NCBI GenBank assembly: GCA_019918135.1 | Contig: WBZZ01004819.1 | Coordinates: 377,501-441,500 of the forward strand | Direction of reading: 5' to 3' | Source: Paulinella micropora | Lineage: Eukaryota; Cercozoa; Imbricatea; Euglyphida; Paulinellidae | Length of the DNA: 64,000 nt | Part shown: piece by piece, positions 39,245 through 52,214 of the stretch | Layout of the letters: each line of letters opens with the position of its first letter | Position numbering within the stretch: the stretch's first letter is position 1 | Program-made: the position numbers and the translations under genes | The notes under the pieces: model-generated | What the model was told of the DNA's origin: nothing | Seen by the model: only the letters and a program-made list of their open reading frames with translations | Databases searched by the model: none

Positions 39245-40519
39245 TTAATATACGCAATCCGTACGACCTACGACTTTCCGACCATGGGAAGCCCGCGCGC
39301 CCGACACCTCGACCTCCGGCATCATTACATCGTTGAAACCGTGCGAGAAGGACGCCTTACCGCGATACATCAAGACGACCGAGAACCGAGCGGATATCTT
39401 TACCAAGGCCCTCCCCGCGCCCGCCCATCGGACATTCAACGATCAGCTTTACCGTCCCGCTTGAGAAGTTCATGTTACCCGACGAAGACGCACCCCCGCG
39501 CATTCCTCGATTGGACACCGTCATACCGGAGCTCGGCCTATTTACTGAAAAGCGCACCAGACGTAAGGCAAAGAAGCGCAACGTCGTTTTACTGCCTTTA
39601 ATGGCTAACGATTTAAGACACTTTTACGAATTTAAGCCAAATTACTAATAGCTCAATTCCAAAGTGCCCGTTTACTGATATGACATTTTGCGTTCAATCG
39701 CAATTTATAATTTTAACTAACTGTAAGTCTGACTGCAGCCATCCTCAGCAGCCCTAATATAAATTAAGGACAATCATCCCCGAATCGCTCTCAAGCGTAC
39801 ACCTGTTAATTCCCGATATGTCAGAATAGATTCTGAATTAATTCTTTATTTCACATTCGTATTTCATGCACATTAATTTTAAACTCATATCATGATTACG
39901 CTTTCGCCTTTATGAACATAATTATACATGACTTATGTTTATTTTTATCCGTACCTCATGCGCCACCGCGGATGTTCACACTTTATATTCGCATAGTATT
40001 ACGGATATATTGTCCGGGGGGAGTGTTATTATCATATTTTCATATATTAATTGCCTCGGAGTTCCCTTATAACTGTATTAAATTCATCAATAACGGTAAT
40101 ATTAATTATCGTAATTAACGTGATATTTGATCGACACTGAATAATGTTTCCCATATCATTACCAGTATTTTCCCACTTTTCATATTCAATTTCCAATATA
40201 CTACAAATTACTTTCAACGTATTAACCGGTGTGATTAGTCCAACGACTTCACATCCCTAAACTGACATCCCTTGTACCTTTTGTCTAATCATATGTCTTA
40301 CTTAACAGTTCGTCCCCAATTTGGTATAGACAATAGACATATATACAAGCACGCTCCCAGACAGGCACGGGGTCAGTTTAGAGATCGGTTACTACCACCT
40401 TGTCGTTCTCATTATCACTGAATAAATCTCTGTTTCAGGTATTGAAGTCAATCTGAAGTTCTGACATCTAGTACACGGATCTGACCTTTTAATTATTTAA
40501 GTAAAACTAAGTCATGGCA
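39245..40519 (+). mobile_element. copia fossil, 3' end with LTR
   Basis: Near 39284-39470 the reading resembles the last part of a copia RNase H (HLDLRHHYIVETVREG, then the tail). The LTR follows at 40024-40519. Upstream copia parts are absent, and the coding part is broken in at least one place. The LTR closely matches the one at 46265-46737. Confidence 0.7.
40024..40519 (+). repeat. copia LTR, copy A (496 bp)
   Basis: Starts TGTTATTATC and ends GTCATGGCA. Copy B (46265-46737) has the same ends and lacks one ~25-bp segment. ACTGA follows directly at 40520-40524. Confidence 0.85.
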
Positions 40520-40803
40520 ACTGATCTCCTGCATGGCGATTTCGGTATCCCTTACTTTTCCATCAATTGAAAATATGCTATATTTTTTTTTCTTGTCTTC
40601 GAACTTCTGTTTGTGTCTTGTTTGTTCCAGACCTGCTTTACGCTGACCTTCCTTACAACATTTCCGACCTTGTTTCTGACACTACTGAAATCAACAAGGA
40701 CAAGGTCATCAAATTGCTGAACCAGTTCGGTGTTGTCTGCAATGCTAACAAGCGCGCCGTCGTTTTCCATGAGGGAGAGAGATCCTTGGACCTGCCAACG
40801 TAG
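40520..40803 (+). pseudogene. host methyltransferase gene, catalytic-motif exons (displaced part)
   Basis: Reads ACTGATCTCCTGCATGG in frame with sequence ending at 46264, then a donor at ~40548, an intron to the CAG at 40630-40632, and an exon encoding DLLYADLPYNISDLVSD ... KRAVVFHEG, ending at 40803. YADLPYN after HGDF matches the catalytic motif IV (D/N-P-P-Y type, here DLPY) of N4/N6-type DNA methyltransferases. The order on the chromosome is broken: its upstream exons lie at 43-46 kb. A G-run follows the stop. Confidence 0.5.
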
Positions 40804-41159
40804 GGCAATTGGGGGAGGGGGGGGGGGGGGAAATATCTGTAATGTATTAAAATTTTCTGTTTTAACCGGGGTAAACGTGAAAAAAACGTCATGAAAGCAG
40901 TTTCAGCCATCGAAAAACAGTGCAGCCTTGCAATTTTGGCTCGAGCAGGTGATTTCTATGATATATTTGCCGGAACTGATGTCGTCAAACACACTACAAG
41001 TACCAATGGAAACGAGAAGGAAAGTCTTGAACCGGTCCGGAAGCACGAAAACGTTCAGGCAAAATTAAAACAATGAAACAAAAGGATAAATTTAATGAAA
41101 AACGTACTTTCGAAAAATATGGCATATTTCCAAAACAGTGCCCGAATCCATGTGCATTA

Positions 41160-42040
41160 CTAAGTAGCAGCGGGAAGAGGGGCGGCGGCATGGCTCACCA
41201 TAACATGCCAACCGTTCGCGCGCAAGCCATCATCCTTGTCGCAATCTCCTTCCTCTAGGCCGCAGGTGTAATCGCATTGATCGTACTCATCACTGCCATC
41301 TTCCAGCTTGGCGCCGGTCTTCCACCACCCTTTGTGCACCGTGCTGTTGCATTTCTGGCAAACGTCATTGTCAAACTCCCGCACGTCAAACGTGATCTCG
41401 CACACGCAGCACTGGGCTTGGACAGAAGACTTTTTCCCTCCAATGTAACCTTTCTTGTGAAGGGTCGCGTCGACCTCCCCGTCGTCATCGTCTTCCGAGT
41501 TTTCTTCTTTTTCCTCCTTCCCCTCAGGGAGCTCTCCTTCAACAGCTGCTTTGGGCGGCCTGCCCTTTTAGGAACCAGGCTCCAGAAACTTGCGGATGCG
41601 ATGATTGGCGTTTTGAACCTGACCAGCATCGATGTCCAAGCCGGTGACGACCATGTTGGCCTGAAAGGCGCCGATGACCTCCGAGCCAGAGCCCATGCAA
41701 GCAACCAACACCTTGCTCTGCGGGGGAAAAACATCAGAGAGGATTCGTTTGGACAACTCGTGGGTTTTTCAAAAGCGTTAGCTCGTTGCTCCGGTTGCCC
41801 AGTAACTTTCTGTTTTTTGCTTGGGACAGGAACAGTGTACAGGTTGTGACGATCCAGCGGGTTCCTGGCGAGATTGAGCGTAAATGCATTCTGGGACGGG
41901 TAGAACGTAACCATGACACACTCCACTGCCTTGATCCACTTCTGCACGTGTCCCTGTTAGTTGTGTTTCTCCTTGTACCAGAACACAGGCCCGCCGTAGC
42001 CACACTGCTGCAAAGCTTCGACCAAGAGGTTGTACTGGGA
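41160..42040 (-). pseudogene. host methyltransferase gene, SAM-binding half and zinc end, inverted
   Basis: On the minus strand, pieces in successive frames read LLVEALQQCGYGGPVFWY, WIKAVECVMVTFYPSQN, then KVLVACMGSGSEVIGAF with VVTGLDIDAG (SAM-binding motif I, GSGS and acidic Asp), and finally a Cys-rich end (VCQKCNSTVHKGWW, CDYTCG). This follows motif IV in beta-class DNA methyltransferases, so it should sit downstream of 40520-40803 on the same strand. It is inverted instead. Several frame changes suggest introns or decay. Confidence 0.5.
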
Positions 42041-42044
42041 CAGA

Positions 42045-42510
42045 CTCGAGCTCTCTCTATCTGTCTCTATCTCTCTCTCTCTTCTTTTTCTTTTTCTTTT
42101 TCTTCTTCTTCTTCTTCTTCTTCTTCTTCTTCTTCTTCTTTTTCTTTTTCTTCGTTTTTATTGAGAGAACAATTTTAAAATTGGACTCAAGGAATGTTCA
42201 CGTGAAAACTATAGCTATTAAGTTATGCCTTTATTTAAGATGGAAGCTCTCTCTCTCTCTCTCTCACTCTCACTCTCTCTCACTCTCTCACTCTCTCTCT
42301 CTATCTCTATCTCTATCTATCTCTATCTCTCTAACTCTCTCTCTTTCTCTCTAACTCTCTCTCTCTCTCTTTCTCTCTAACTCTCTCTCTCGCTCTCTCT
42401 CTTCCATTTTCTATTTTCTCCTTCATCTCTTTCTCTCTTTCTCTCTTTCTCTCTCTCTCTCTCTTTCGATCTCTCTCTCTCTCTCTTCCATTTTTTCTTT
42501 TCTCCTTCAG
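42045..42510. repeat. CT/TTC microsatellite region
   Basis: TCT/TTC runs (42050-42170) and CTCTCT runs with TCTAACTC variants (42245-42490). Confidence 0.95.
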
Positions 42511-42814
42511 CTTTGGTCTATTTAGGGGTGCACTCTGATATCTGGTGTGTTGGATCCGGAGTGGCTGGCTTATCGTTGATAGATCGACACCTAAACGATC
42601 GACACCTAAACGAGCTGTCCTTGGTTACTATAGCTAGCATCACGAGCCACAGTAGTAGTAGTTTAAGGTGCGCTGGGGTTTGTGGCAACACTGTGGCTGA
42701 TTTGCCTGAAATTTCAAAAAAAATTCAGGGAATATATCCATATTATAGAAAGTTTTTCAGCTATATCAATGTCATTCAAGGTGAAGAATCTTTTTCACAG
42801 GGGGGGGGCAGGGT

Positions 42815-42902
42815 ATTTTGCCTAAATCCACAAGGGGTGCAGATATTTTGCCTAAATCCACAAGGGGTGCAGTGTTTTGCCTACATACACAAGGGGGAAG
42901 GC
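42815..42902. repeat. 30-bp tandem repeat, three units
   Basis: ATTTTGCCTAAATCCACAAG at 42815 and 42845, with a diverged third unit at 42875. 42511-43190 otherwise shows no gene beyond a short open frame spanning these repeats. Confidence 0.85.
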
Positions 42903-43216
42903 AAGTTTTCGGAAATTCACAGGGGGGTCATATTTCCGCAAGTGAGCCGGTTTGAGCCGACACTCGGTGCCGCCAAGGCACAAAAACCGGTTTCTGACGT
43001 CAGTTTTTGGGGACGAGTGGCCGGACTGGGTCCATTTGCCAATTTTGATTGCATTTCACCATACGAGTGTTACTTTCCGTCCCTATAAAAAAACACATGT
43101 TTTCAGGCCTAACTTAATTTTTTTCTTGCTTCGTGACCGCTTCCGGTCAAGTTGACCGCTTTTGTTCAGGTGTCTAGATTATTGCACTCTCAAAATCGCT
43201 TTCCGAACACTTCATC

Positions 43217-46200
43217 ATGGGTGGTCCCTCTATCGACAAGTCTTACATCACCTACAAATGGTGGATCACACCTGAGTGTAAGCTCATTGTCTCTGACCTG
43301 GAGTTTGGAGGAGAGCATGGGACTGAGCACACGGATCAAGTGGAGAGCTCTGTCGATCTCTGTTTTGTGTGGAGGTTTGCGTTTAAGCCAAAAGGTGCTA
43401 CTAGTTACAACTACAACTCTCGACTTTGGCAAATCCAGGTGTGGGTCAAGGACGAAAGCAAAGAGGAAGGTGGAGACTTCAAGACGTTTGCATTGCTGGA
43501 TGAACTGTGTTTGACGACAGCTTACTTTGTGAGCTGGCCTGAGGAGGGTGTGACCTGGGACGAGAAGCTGTACGACATGTTGTCCAAAGGCCCAAGGGTG
43601 GCAGCTCCTACAAGTCAGCAAGCTCTCTCCTTTGTTCTAGTTGTTTGTTGTTGCTTTGTGTCTGTTGTTGTAGTTGTTGCTTGAATTTGAACAAGTTTCA
43701 ATTATGGGCTGTGAGTTCATGGCGGCCATGCTTGCCCGAACTGTTTTTTGGCTTCGGGTCTCTATGATTTTTTGTTTTTGCTCCTGGGTGTAGGGGCTGC
43801 GAACGCTTACCTCAAACAATTTCAAAAAAAGATGGATGAAGAGGCTGAGGTCTTCAAACAAAAATATGCTATATTTTTCTTACGAGCTTCAATGTCTCAC
43901 GATTCTTTGCTCCACTTCGTTTTCGTTTGTCCGTGTCCAAAAATATGTTATATTTTTCATCAGAGAGACACATCTTCCACCACGACCTCATCATTGCCTA
44001 GTGTTGAAAATATGCTATCTTTTTCAACTTAGGATGGTTCCAAGCAGGAGGTCAAGCAGCCCATCGCTGATTTGCAGGCTGCCCCGGCTGATCCTGCCTC
44101 TGTTTTCCATCCCGACAATTCTCTTGTTCGTGCTGCATCCCGTGTCGCGATTTCTCGGAGCAGTGTTGCCTACTGAGGTTGCGGGAGCCGAAACCGAAGA
44201 GGAACTTGCACCCGCCGACAGTGCCGTTGCTCGTCGTCTTTCTGCTCAGCTAACTGCAGGCAGGACCCAAAGCCTCGCATCTTTAGCCCCTGCTGCCACT
44301 CAGCATTCGGGCTCTTCGTTGAGTAGTTCGTCGAGCTCTTCATCGAGCAGTTCCTCAACATCCACTCCACTGCGAACCATCCCCTCGACCAAAAAGCAGC
44401 CCAAGACTGCGGTTGGACCCACCACGCCTCTGGCCAGGAGCTCCTCCGCCACTGCCGCGACAGCGTCTTCATCCTCGTCGTCTTCTCCCGCACCCAGGTT
44501 CCCCTGTCTCCGGCGTCGTCTTCTTCAGCCTCCACACCTGATCCAACTGGAAAGCGCAAACCTGAGGCCTCGCCGGAAGGGTCCGAACCGCTGCCGAGAA
44601 GAAGCGCAAGATGAAGGGGGAAAAGGGCGTGGGCAAGAATATCTCCGAGGCTGACAAGCAGAAAGCTGAGAAGAATGAGTACATCAAGGGTCAGCCCCCT
44701 TTTCTTTTGTTCTTTTGTTGAAAATATGTCATATTTTTTGGTTGGTTGTTCTGTGCAGACACCAGACTGAAGATGAAGGAAGCCACCAAAGCGCTTGCCA
44801 GCATGACTTACAAAAACGTGGATGCCATTCAGGACGCCATCGCTACCCAACCCCACAGGGCTGTGACTGATCGTTTACTCGACCCAGACCATGTCAAGCA
44901 ACTCGCCGAAAATTTTAAAAAGTCTCTGGATCCCAACAGGAAGATCCAGTGGGTGGGTTGGATCAAAGATCCGCGCGATCAGGTCAATCCCGGAACGCTA
45001 GGGCTGGACGATGCCGACAATCCTCTCTTGGAATCCCCTCCTTTCGTTGACGAGAGAGCCTTGAAAGAATTTCAGGCTTTGTGGACTTCGGCTGGGCTTG
45101 TAGAAAAGGAAAGGCCCAAGACGGACTTCACGAGCCTGCCAGTCGAGGGCCAGGGCAAGATCAAGAACTTTCTGCGCAAGGCCATCCAGGACGGGAAGTT
45201 CCACTGCAGGCGATCGTTGGTCATCATTCCAGCCCTGCAATTCAGCAAATTTACAAAGAGAAACCTCAGAACTCGAAATTCCAGGTCATTCACCTGGAAG
45301 CTCTTCATTTTGTTCGTTGGAAAGATGCAGGTCGTGCATCTTTCAGTTTTCTTGGCGCCTTCGAGAACACTGTTGCTGACGTCCACTGTAAAAACACATT
45401 CGGCAAAAACTGCATTTCTGCTCACGATCAAGGTTACGCTGGAAATGGCTCGTCTCAGGGACCAGAAGGAGTCTGCCGTCAACAAGTTTCTGACCACATG
45501 GAAGAAGGACTTCACCCTTTCTCACCCAAATCCCCTTGCCGACTTTCGGTTCCATGTGGACTTACGACTCTCTTCGAACACCGGTGGGTGATCTTTGGAA
45601 GTGCTGGTTGAAGCTTCTTTCCCCTGGTGGCGTTCGTTCTGACATGCCTAAAAACCAGGCAATCATCGAAAGCATCAACGAACTTCACAACATCCGCAAG
45701 GACAAGCCCGGTCTAGTGGAAGAAATGCAACAATTGATTGAGGACCTTCAAGAAGGCAAGGCAAGCGAAGTGAAGCAAACCATGAAGAGGTTTTTTCTGG
45801 AGCAGAAGAAGTACGTCTGCCTCATGTCGCTGCAAGACATGATCCTGGACCTTGCTGACAACATGGGGGTTTTTGAAATCGACGGCTTTTACGTCGGCAA
45901 GAAGTGGAAGGATGGTCTCATTGATTTCGTCCCCCAGCTTGACGACGAAGAATGCAGGAAAATCCTTGCTCGCACTGTGGACATCCTCTACATGAAGAAA
46001 AAGAAGGACCGCTCTCTCCCGGACAACCTGGAAGCTTACGTGAAGCACTGGATCCAGGCAGCACTTAAACGTGTCTCCGGCGAAGAAGTTGAACAGCCAC
46101 AGGTTCTGAGACCTCTTGTTTCATGCTCGTGAAGACTTTGTTTTGAAATATGTCATTTTTTTTCTTTTTTTTTGACAGGTAGCCATCTCTGAAGATCAGC

Positions 46201-46259
46201 AGATCCATTTCGGCAACGCTACGATTCTCGTCCAAAACATGTTTAACATGGCGCAGAAC
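43217..46259 (+). CDS. host gene, upstream exons of a methyltransferase-like gene, intron-rich
   Basis: ATG 43217 opens an exon encoding MGGPSIDKSYITYKWW ... DEKLYDMLSKG to ~43610. Later exons include a Ser-rich block (44170-44480), TRLKMKEATKALASMTYKN (44760 on), FLRKAIQDGKFHCRR, and a long block 45640-46110 with MQQLIEDLQEGKASE and VGKKWKDGLIDFVPQL. The last exon, from ~46182, is EDQQIHFGNATILVQNMF and runs into ACTGA at 46260. Introns have GT..AG borders and a shared hairpin motif. Frame changes at ~44170, ~44600 and ~45240 may be introns I cannot place, or decay. The function of the N-terminal part is not recognised; the methyltransferase link comes from the C-terminal motifs at 40520-40803. 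Confidence 0.45.
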
Positions 46260-46264
46260 ACTGA

Positions 46265-46737
46265 TGTTATTATCATTTTTCATATATTAATTTCCTAGGA
46301 GTTCCCTTATAACTGTATTAAATTCATCAGTGACGGTAATATTAATTATCGTAATTAACGTGATATTTGATCGACACTGAATAATGTTTCCCACTTTTCA
46401 TATTCAATTTCCAATATACTACAAATTACTTTCAACGTATTAACCGGTGTGATTAGTCCAACGACTTCACATCCCTAAACTGACATCCCTTGTACCTTTT
46501 GTCTAATCATATGTGTTACTTAACAGTTCGTCCCCAATTTGGTATAGGCAATAGACATATATACAAGCACGCTCCCAGACAGGCACGGGGTCAGTTTAGA
46601 GATCGGTTACTACCACCTTGTCGTTCTCATTATCACTGAATAAATCTCTGTTTCAGGTATTGAAGTCAATCTGAAGTTCTGACATCTAGTACACGGATCT
46701 GACCTTTTAATTATTTAAGTAAAACTAAGTCATGGCA
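46265..46737 (+). repeat. copia LTR, copy B (473 bp)
   Basis: TGTTATTATC ... GTCATGGCA, preceded by ACTGA at 46260-46264. The gag start codon (46732) lies inside its last six bases. Confidence 0.85.
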
Positions 46738-49059
46738 GGTCATGAGCCAGCCATTACTAAGCTTACGCTTAAAGTCCCTCGCTTTCCTGCTCAAGTAACG
46801 AGAAGCATCGAACACGCTTACGAATTCGACAACTTTCGCTGGAGTATTCTACAGTTCTGCGAAGGCGTGGACCCAAGGTTTCTGATATTTCTGCTCGACC
46901 TCAACTCGCCTCTGAATACTGCGGAGCTGAAGCTCATCATCACTCCAGAAGCTGCCCCTGCTCCACCTGCCGCGGACCCCTTTGCTGAAATGCGACTCGC
47001 TGTTTTCGGTATCCCTGAACAACCCTACCTTTGAACAACTACAAAACTGTTTTGACCCACTGACACGCATAAGACTGACTGTAAAGACACGATCAATAAT
47101 AGCTGAAGCTGTCACTGGTCACCCTGCAATGGTTGCTATCCGATCTGCCGGAAGGGAGCCACACGAGATGTGGTCTGCCCTAATTGCTGAATTTGGTCAA
47201 ATGGGCACTCTCAGAACTGCCCAACTGCAGGCACAACATGTGACCAATTAACCCCGAACACTGACATAGAGAGATGGATCAATCTTTTCAATGGAGACTT
47301 GAAAGAATTGCTCTAACACAACACTTTGACGAAGGGTATAAATGTAACGAGCTTATCCTCAAGCTCAATAACGCCAAACACACAACTATCGGTTCAAAAG
47401 TTACCCAGCGTTATTATACCCCAATCAATGACGTTGACAGACCAACCTTTAGAGAGCTTTGTAGTTACGTCAAATCCTTGACGCAAGCTGCAAAACTATA
47501 TCAGAAAACTTAGGGAATCTTTCTGTCTCAGAGGATAAAAAGACACCTTTGTTTTATGCCCGCTACAACCGAGAGAGAAAAGCTGTAAAGTGTCACAGCT
47601 GCCGCGGTCCCCATAAGGTTAGAGACTGTCAAAACAAATGCGTGCCCTTGCCGCCACCCCAAAAGTCTTGCGCTCCATGGCATCGACCCTACGACTGCCC
47701 TATCCGACGCGAGATTTACGGCAATGAACGTAGTCGTTCACGTTCCCAATCCTCTCACCGTTCCAAGAGCCCTCACCGGCCCCGAAGCCCACAACATTCC
47801 CGTAGTCCCGGCCCACCTCGACGTAGCCAAAACGACAGAGACCGTTCACCTACCCGGAACCGGGTGCACTTCGCGGAAGAGATCGAAGAACAGATTGAGG
47901 GGGAGAGCACACAAGACGTCACTGAAGACGATGACGGTTGGTGCGGTCTAATGGAAGACGAAGCAGAAGAATACAGAGAAGAGTTGAAGCGAAGAGAAGA
48001 TGAGGACATGAAGGAACTCATGCTTCACTTTGCCAATGAGGAAAGGCTACCTCCCAACACCATGCCTGGGATCACTGTGAACGTCACATTCTGTACCCCC
48101 GGCTGCCCCCGCTCCCTCGTCCTCATCCGATTCTTCTGCATCCGTCGCAACAGAAAGACTCGACCAATCGCAAGCCGTTTCGTTATCATCGTCCTCAAGT
48201 CCCGGCGCCACTCCGATGGAAGAGCTAGCCGACACAGCAGTAGGAGCCGATCACCCCGACAGACCAACAAGTCCCGCTTCCGCGCGATCCGGCTTCACAC
48301 GTTTCTCGTCCAGCTGCGACCCAGAAGACCCGCTTCCTTCTGCATTCGGAGTCATGAACCCGCACCAGGACTTCATCAACGACCTAACCTGCAGGCCACA
48401 AGAGGTTCCGTGGGAAAGTCTTTCTCGCGCCCAGCAACTGGACGAGAATGATTTTCAAACGAAGCTCAATGTTTTTGTTTACATCCAACGCCTGTACCGG
48501 AAAATAGGTGAACCCCAAGCTTTCCGGTCCCACCTCTACATCGGCCACCGGAGTGGAGGGTGGACGCCCCAAAGCCTTATGTCTTCCCAAGAGAAGAGCC
48601 CTGGTACCCTAACGCAAAGCTTATTCCCCTAAAGCCCAAACTCGATTGGCTTACTGAGGAAGACCTCACGCCTGTTGGTCGTGGGGGCAAGAAGCTTTCC
48701 GGAGACCCTTTGCATGTTCCCCCAACCCGTTGCTCAAAGAAGATTCCCCCGGACTTGCGTAACCCGGAGTCACTCCTCGAATCATCTGAGTCCCACCCCA
48801 TATTCCCGCACGCACCCGGCTTTTACGCAGGACATGTCCATCATGCATTCAATCATGCTAAGTACGCAGAGATGGACTACTGGTCTATCAGGTTTCGTTT
48901 CAACATTTGCCGGCCGGATGGCAGAGTGGAACTCCCAACTTTTGCAACTCTTGCGTCCTTTATCAGGACAACGGTATGTTACCAATTGGTTTGCCTTCAT
49001 GTCCTCCTCGCCCTCCATTTTTCTGTGAGTTCTGCGATAAAGAGGAGACAAAAGAAGCA

Positions 49060-49160
49060 CAAACTCAAGGCATGTAGTGGTTGCTCATGGGTTAAGTACT
49101 GCAACCAACAGTGTCAAGTCGGCGATTATGCCGCCCACTACCGTTTCTGTTACTACGCAA
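49060..49160 (+). other. MYND-type zinc finger inside the copia polyprotein
   Basis: In the 692-residue frame 48560-50638, residues ~170-197 read ACSGCSWVKYCNQQCQ and then HYRFC. The YC-x3-CQ plus H and C spacing is that of a MYND finger, a protein-protein interaction module not usual in copia elements. It lies between the gag-like and protease-like parts. Confidence 0.65.
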
Positions 49161-52100
49161 GATCCCCAGCCAACGCCGATCTTCGCGACCCAATTGCAAA
49201 GGATGTGCTCCCCGGATGTGGACTTGGTAGCGTTAACTACCGATTTGGCCTGTTTGGCTATCAGCGGTTGCTCCGATATGCGATAATACCCACCGGAGAA
49301 AAATCCCTTCGCATAGCCGCGAAACGCCCATTGTCCATTCAGGCTGAGAAAGTTCGTGGTATGTTCCGACGGCTTGCCGGTTTCCCTACTTATGACCCCG
49401 TTAAGGCCAATCGTATCCTGCTACAAAGAAAGATTGACCTTAACGAGCGTCTAAGACAGGACCCATTCCGTTTGATCAAACCATTTACTCTAGTAAGTTA
49501 TGATCCCAACCAACAGGTAGTCAACAGCAAGGCACAGTGCGAGCCCATCGCTAAAGACCTTCAATGTCTTTATGCACAAGCCCCCACTGTCTACACCGTT
49601 TTCGACACAGGCACAAACCGTACCATCGTCAATCCCAATTCTTCTATCGCCAACGTTTCTACCAGCCCAACCGCTCATCTTTCCGGTATCTCACCAGAGA
49701 CGATAAAGATTGGGAAAAAGGCTACGTTTCATTGGCAAACGGTATCTGGTCAAGGAGAAGCGTCCAGTTTCCTGCTTCCAGACTCCTTGGTGGTGGATCA
49801 AATGCCCTACTCATTGGTATCTCCCTGCATCCTAGACAACAAACATGGCCACGCAACTATTTTCCAAAACAACCAAGCATTTGTCCTGCACCATCCCATA
49901 GTGATAGAACCGTCTGTGATCAAGATCAGAGGCAGGATGATGCCTAATTTGCTCTATCGTTTCGACACACACGATGACAACCCTCTTGACCCCAACCGCC
50001 AGTTCTTCCCATCTGCCACACACAGCACAAAGGGCATTGTCAACTTTTCTCTCAACCCGAGAGCAACAAAGGGAGCAATGACGGCATTAGAGGCACATAG
50101 GCTCAGTGGTCACGGACTGGAAGGACCAATGGAACAGATCTCCAATGCCCTAAACCGTAAAATAAGCGATCCCCTTTGGCGTCGCAAATTAGCACACCTT
50201 TGCCACGCATGCTCCCTAGCTTCCCCGAAAAAGTTGCCCTTCTACGTGGACAATGAAGCCCTTGACACCCAGTTCAAACTTTTTGAGGCCTTCTGTATGG
50301 ACTTTAAGTCCAAGTCCCAACTTTCCCTTCAGGGGAACCGGTACATCCTTCTGATAAAGGAAGTGAAAGCTCGTTTTTCTTTCAAGCTTTATTTCCCTAC
50401 TAGAGAGGCTCAACTTTATGTTCCCTGGGTGATCAAAGTGTTTGCCTTCTTCCAGAGGCAGACCGGCGTGAAGATCAAACAGATCAGGCTGGATGGTGAG
50501 TTTATTGCATACACGTTCATCGAACACTGTAACAGCAACGGAATCATCATGAAACACACCACCCCTGGTGAGCCACGATCCAGTTCCGGTGCCGAAAGAG
50601 ATTCCAGACTGGCACACGAAGAGCACAGGCTATCATGATAGATGCAAAGTTCCCATACGCTTTGTGGGAAGAGGCCGAACGAGCAGAACACGCTATCCGC
50701 ATGATCACTCCAAACCCAAACAAACCGTACAAAGGCAAATCCATAACACTCAAACGCACCTTTCCCCTCGATTTCCTACGTCCGGTCGGTTGCCTCGCCT
50801 TTGTTCGCTTTCAGAGAGCCCAACAATGCCCCATGGCAAAACCAGGTGTCCTTACCAGCTTTAACATTTTTCGCCGAACTTACCGGGTTTTGCTACACGG
50901 TGCACGAAAAATCACAGAGGCTCGCAACATAAAGTTTGACGTCTGGCAGAGAGGCTATAATGTTAACGTTCTGCAACGTCCTTGGGAGTTTGATGCCCCA
51001 CCCATTCCACAACCCAACCCCTTCACAGTTGTCAAGGTTGAAAAGGTACACAATCCGGAAACGGACCACGTCGTCCAACCGTCACCTCCGTCGCCACCTT
51101 CCGATCCAATTGAGGACTCCGACGACGAAGAAAACGGCCATGAACCTTTTCAATTCTTGCACGACCGACCCCAGCCTCCTCAACCACCGCCTGCCCCTCC
51201 ATAACTCGGTCCCCGCCTCCCGTCGAAGTTCAGACGACTGCTCGAGTTCAGCGCCCCTCCTTGCATTCCCAACTCAACCTGCGTGGCACAGTTGGCCCCC
51301 AAGTCCGTCGTTCCCTGCGTTTTGCTGCAAGTCCCATTGGTTCGAGACTCGCCGCCTCCCATCGGCTAGGCCTACGTTTGCTCTCACATGCATCCTCACT
51401 CGCACCACGAGACATAAACAGCTCCATATCTACATCCAACATCATACCATCTACCAGAGAGAGAAAGCAAACACCGTCACAACACGGCACACATTCTGTT
51501 CGTCTTGCCATTGATGAGTCTTTGCTTTCCCCTGATGAATGTGATGTTGAGAATGTTGCTGTTCATCTTGGAGTCAGTAATTCTAACCTTGCTGACATAC
51601 AAACACCACACGAAAACGATGAACTATTTTGTTTCTTTACAAGTGCACTACACATCCCCAAAAAAGACATACATCTTTTCCCTGAGGTAGTTGCAGCACG
51701 TAAGAGAGAAATAGAGGGTTTGTTCAAAGCAGGTTGTTTTCGTTGGGTACCTCGAGCTACCGCCTATCGTGCCAACATCAAACCAATCCACACAGGATTT
51801 GTTGATGCTGTCAAAATACGAAGCTACAGGTCAGCAGAAATATAAGAGTAGACTTGTTGTGTTCGGCAATCTCATGTCCCCGTACAAACACTACTCACCT
51901 TACGACAAATCCGCACCCGTCTGTTCTCACATGGCATTACTTACCGATCTTTCCCTTTCAGCTGCCCTTAATCTTGACTTTGATCTTATCGACTTTACTC
52001 AAGCTTACAGCCAGGCTGACATGATAGACTCAGTATTTGCCGTTTCCCCTGACGACTTTGAGGATTTCCGTAATCCAGAACGTCCAGAGGACGACATTTC

Positions 52101-52214
52101 GGAACTCTTAAAAGCACTCTATGGATCACCCCAAGCTAGCAGACGCTGGCATGACAAGGTTGCCCATAAGCTGCGCAAGCTTGGATATCCCCAATCTACC
52201 ATAGAGGCTTGTAT

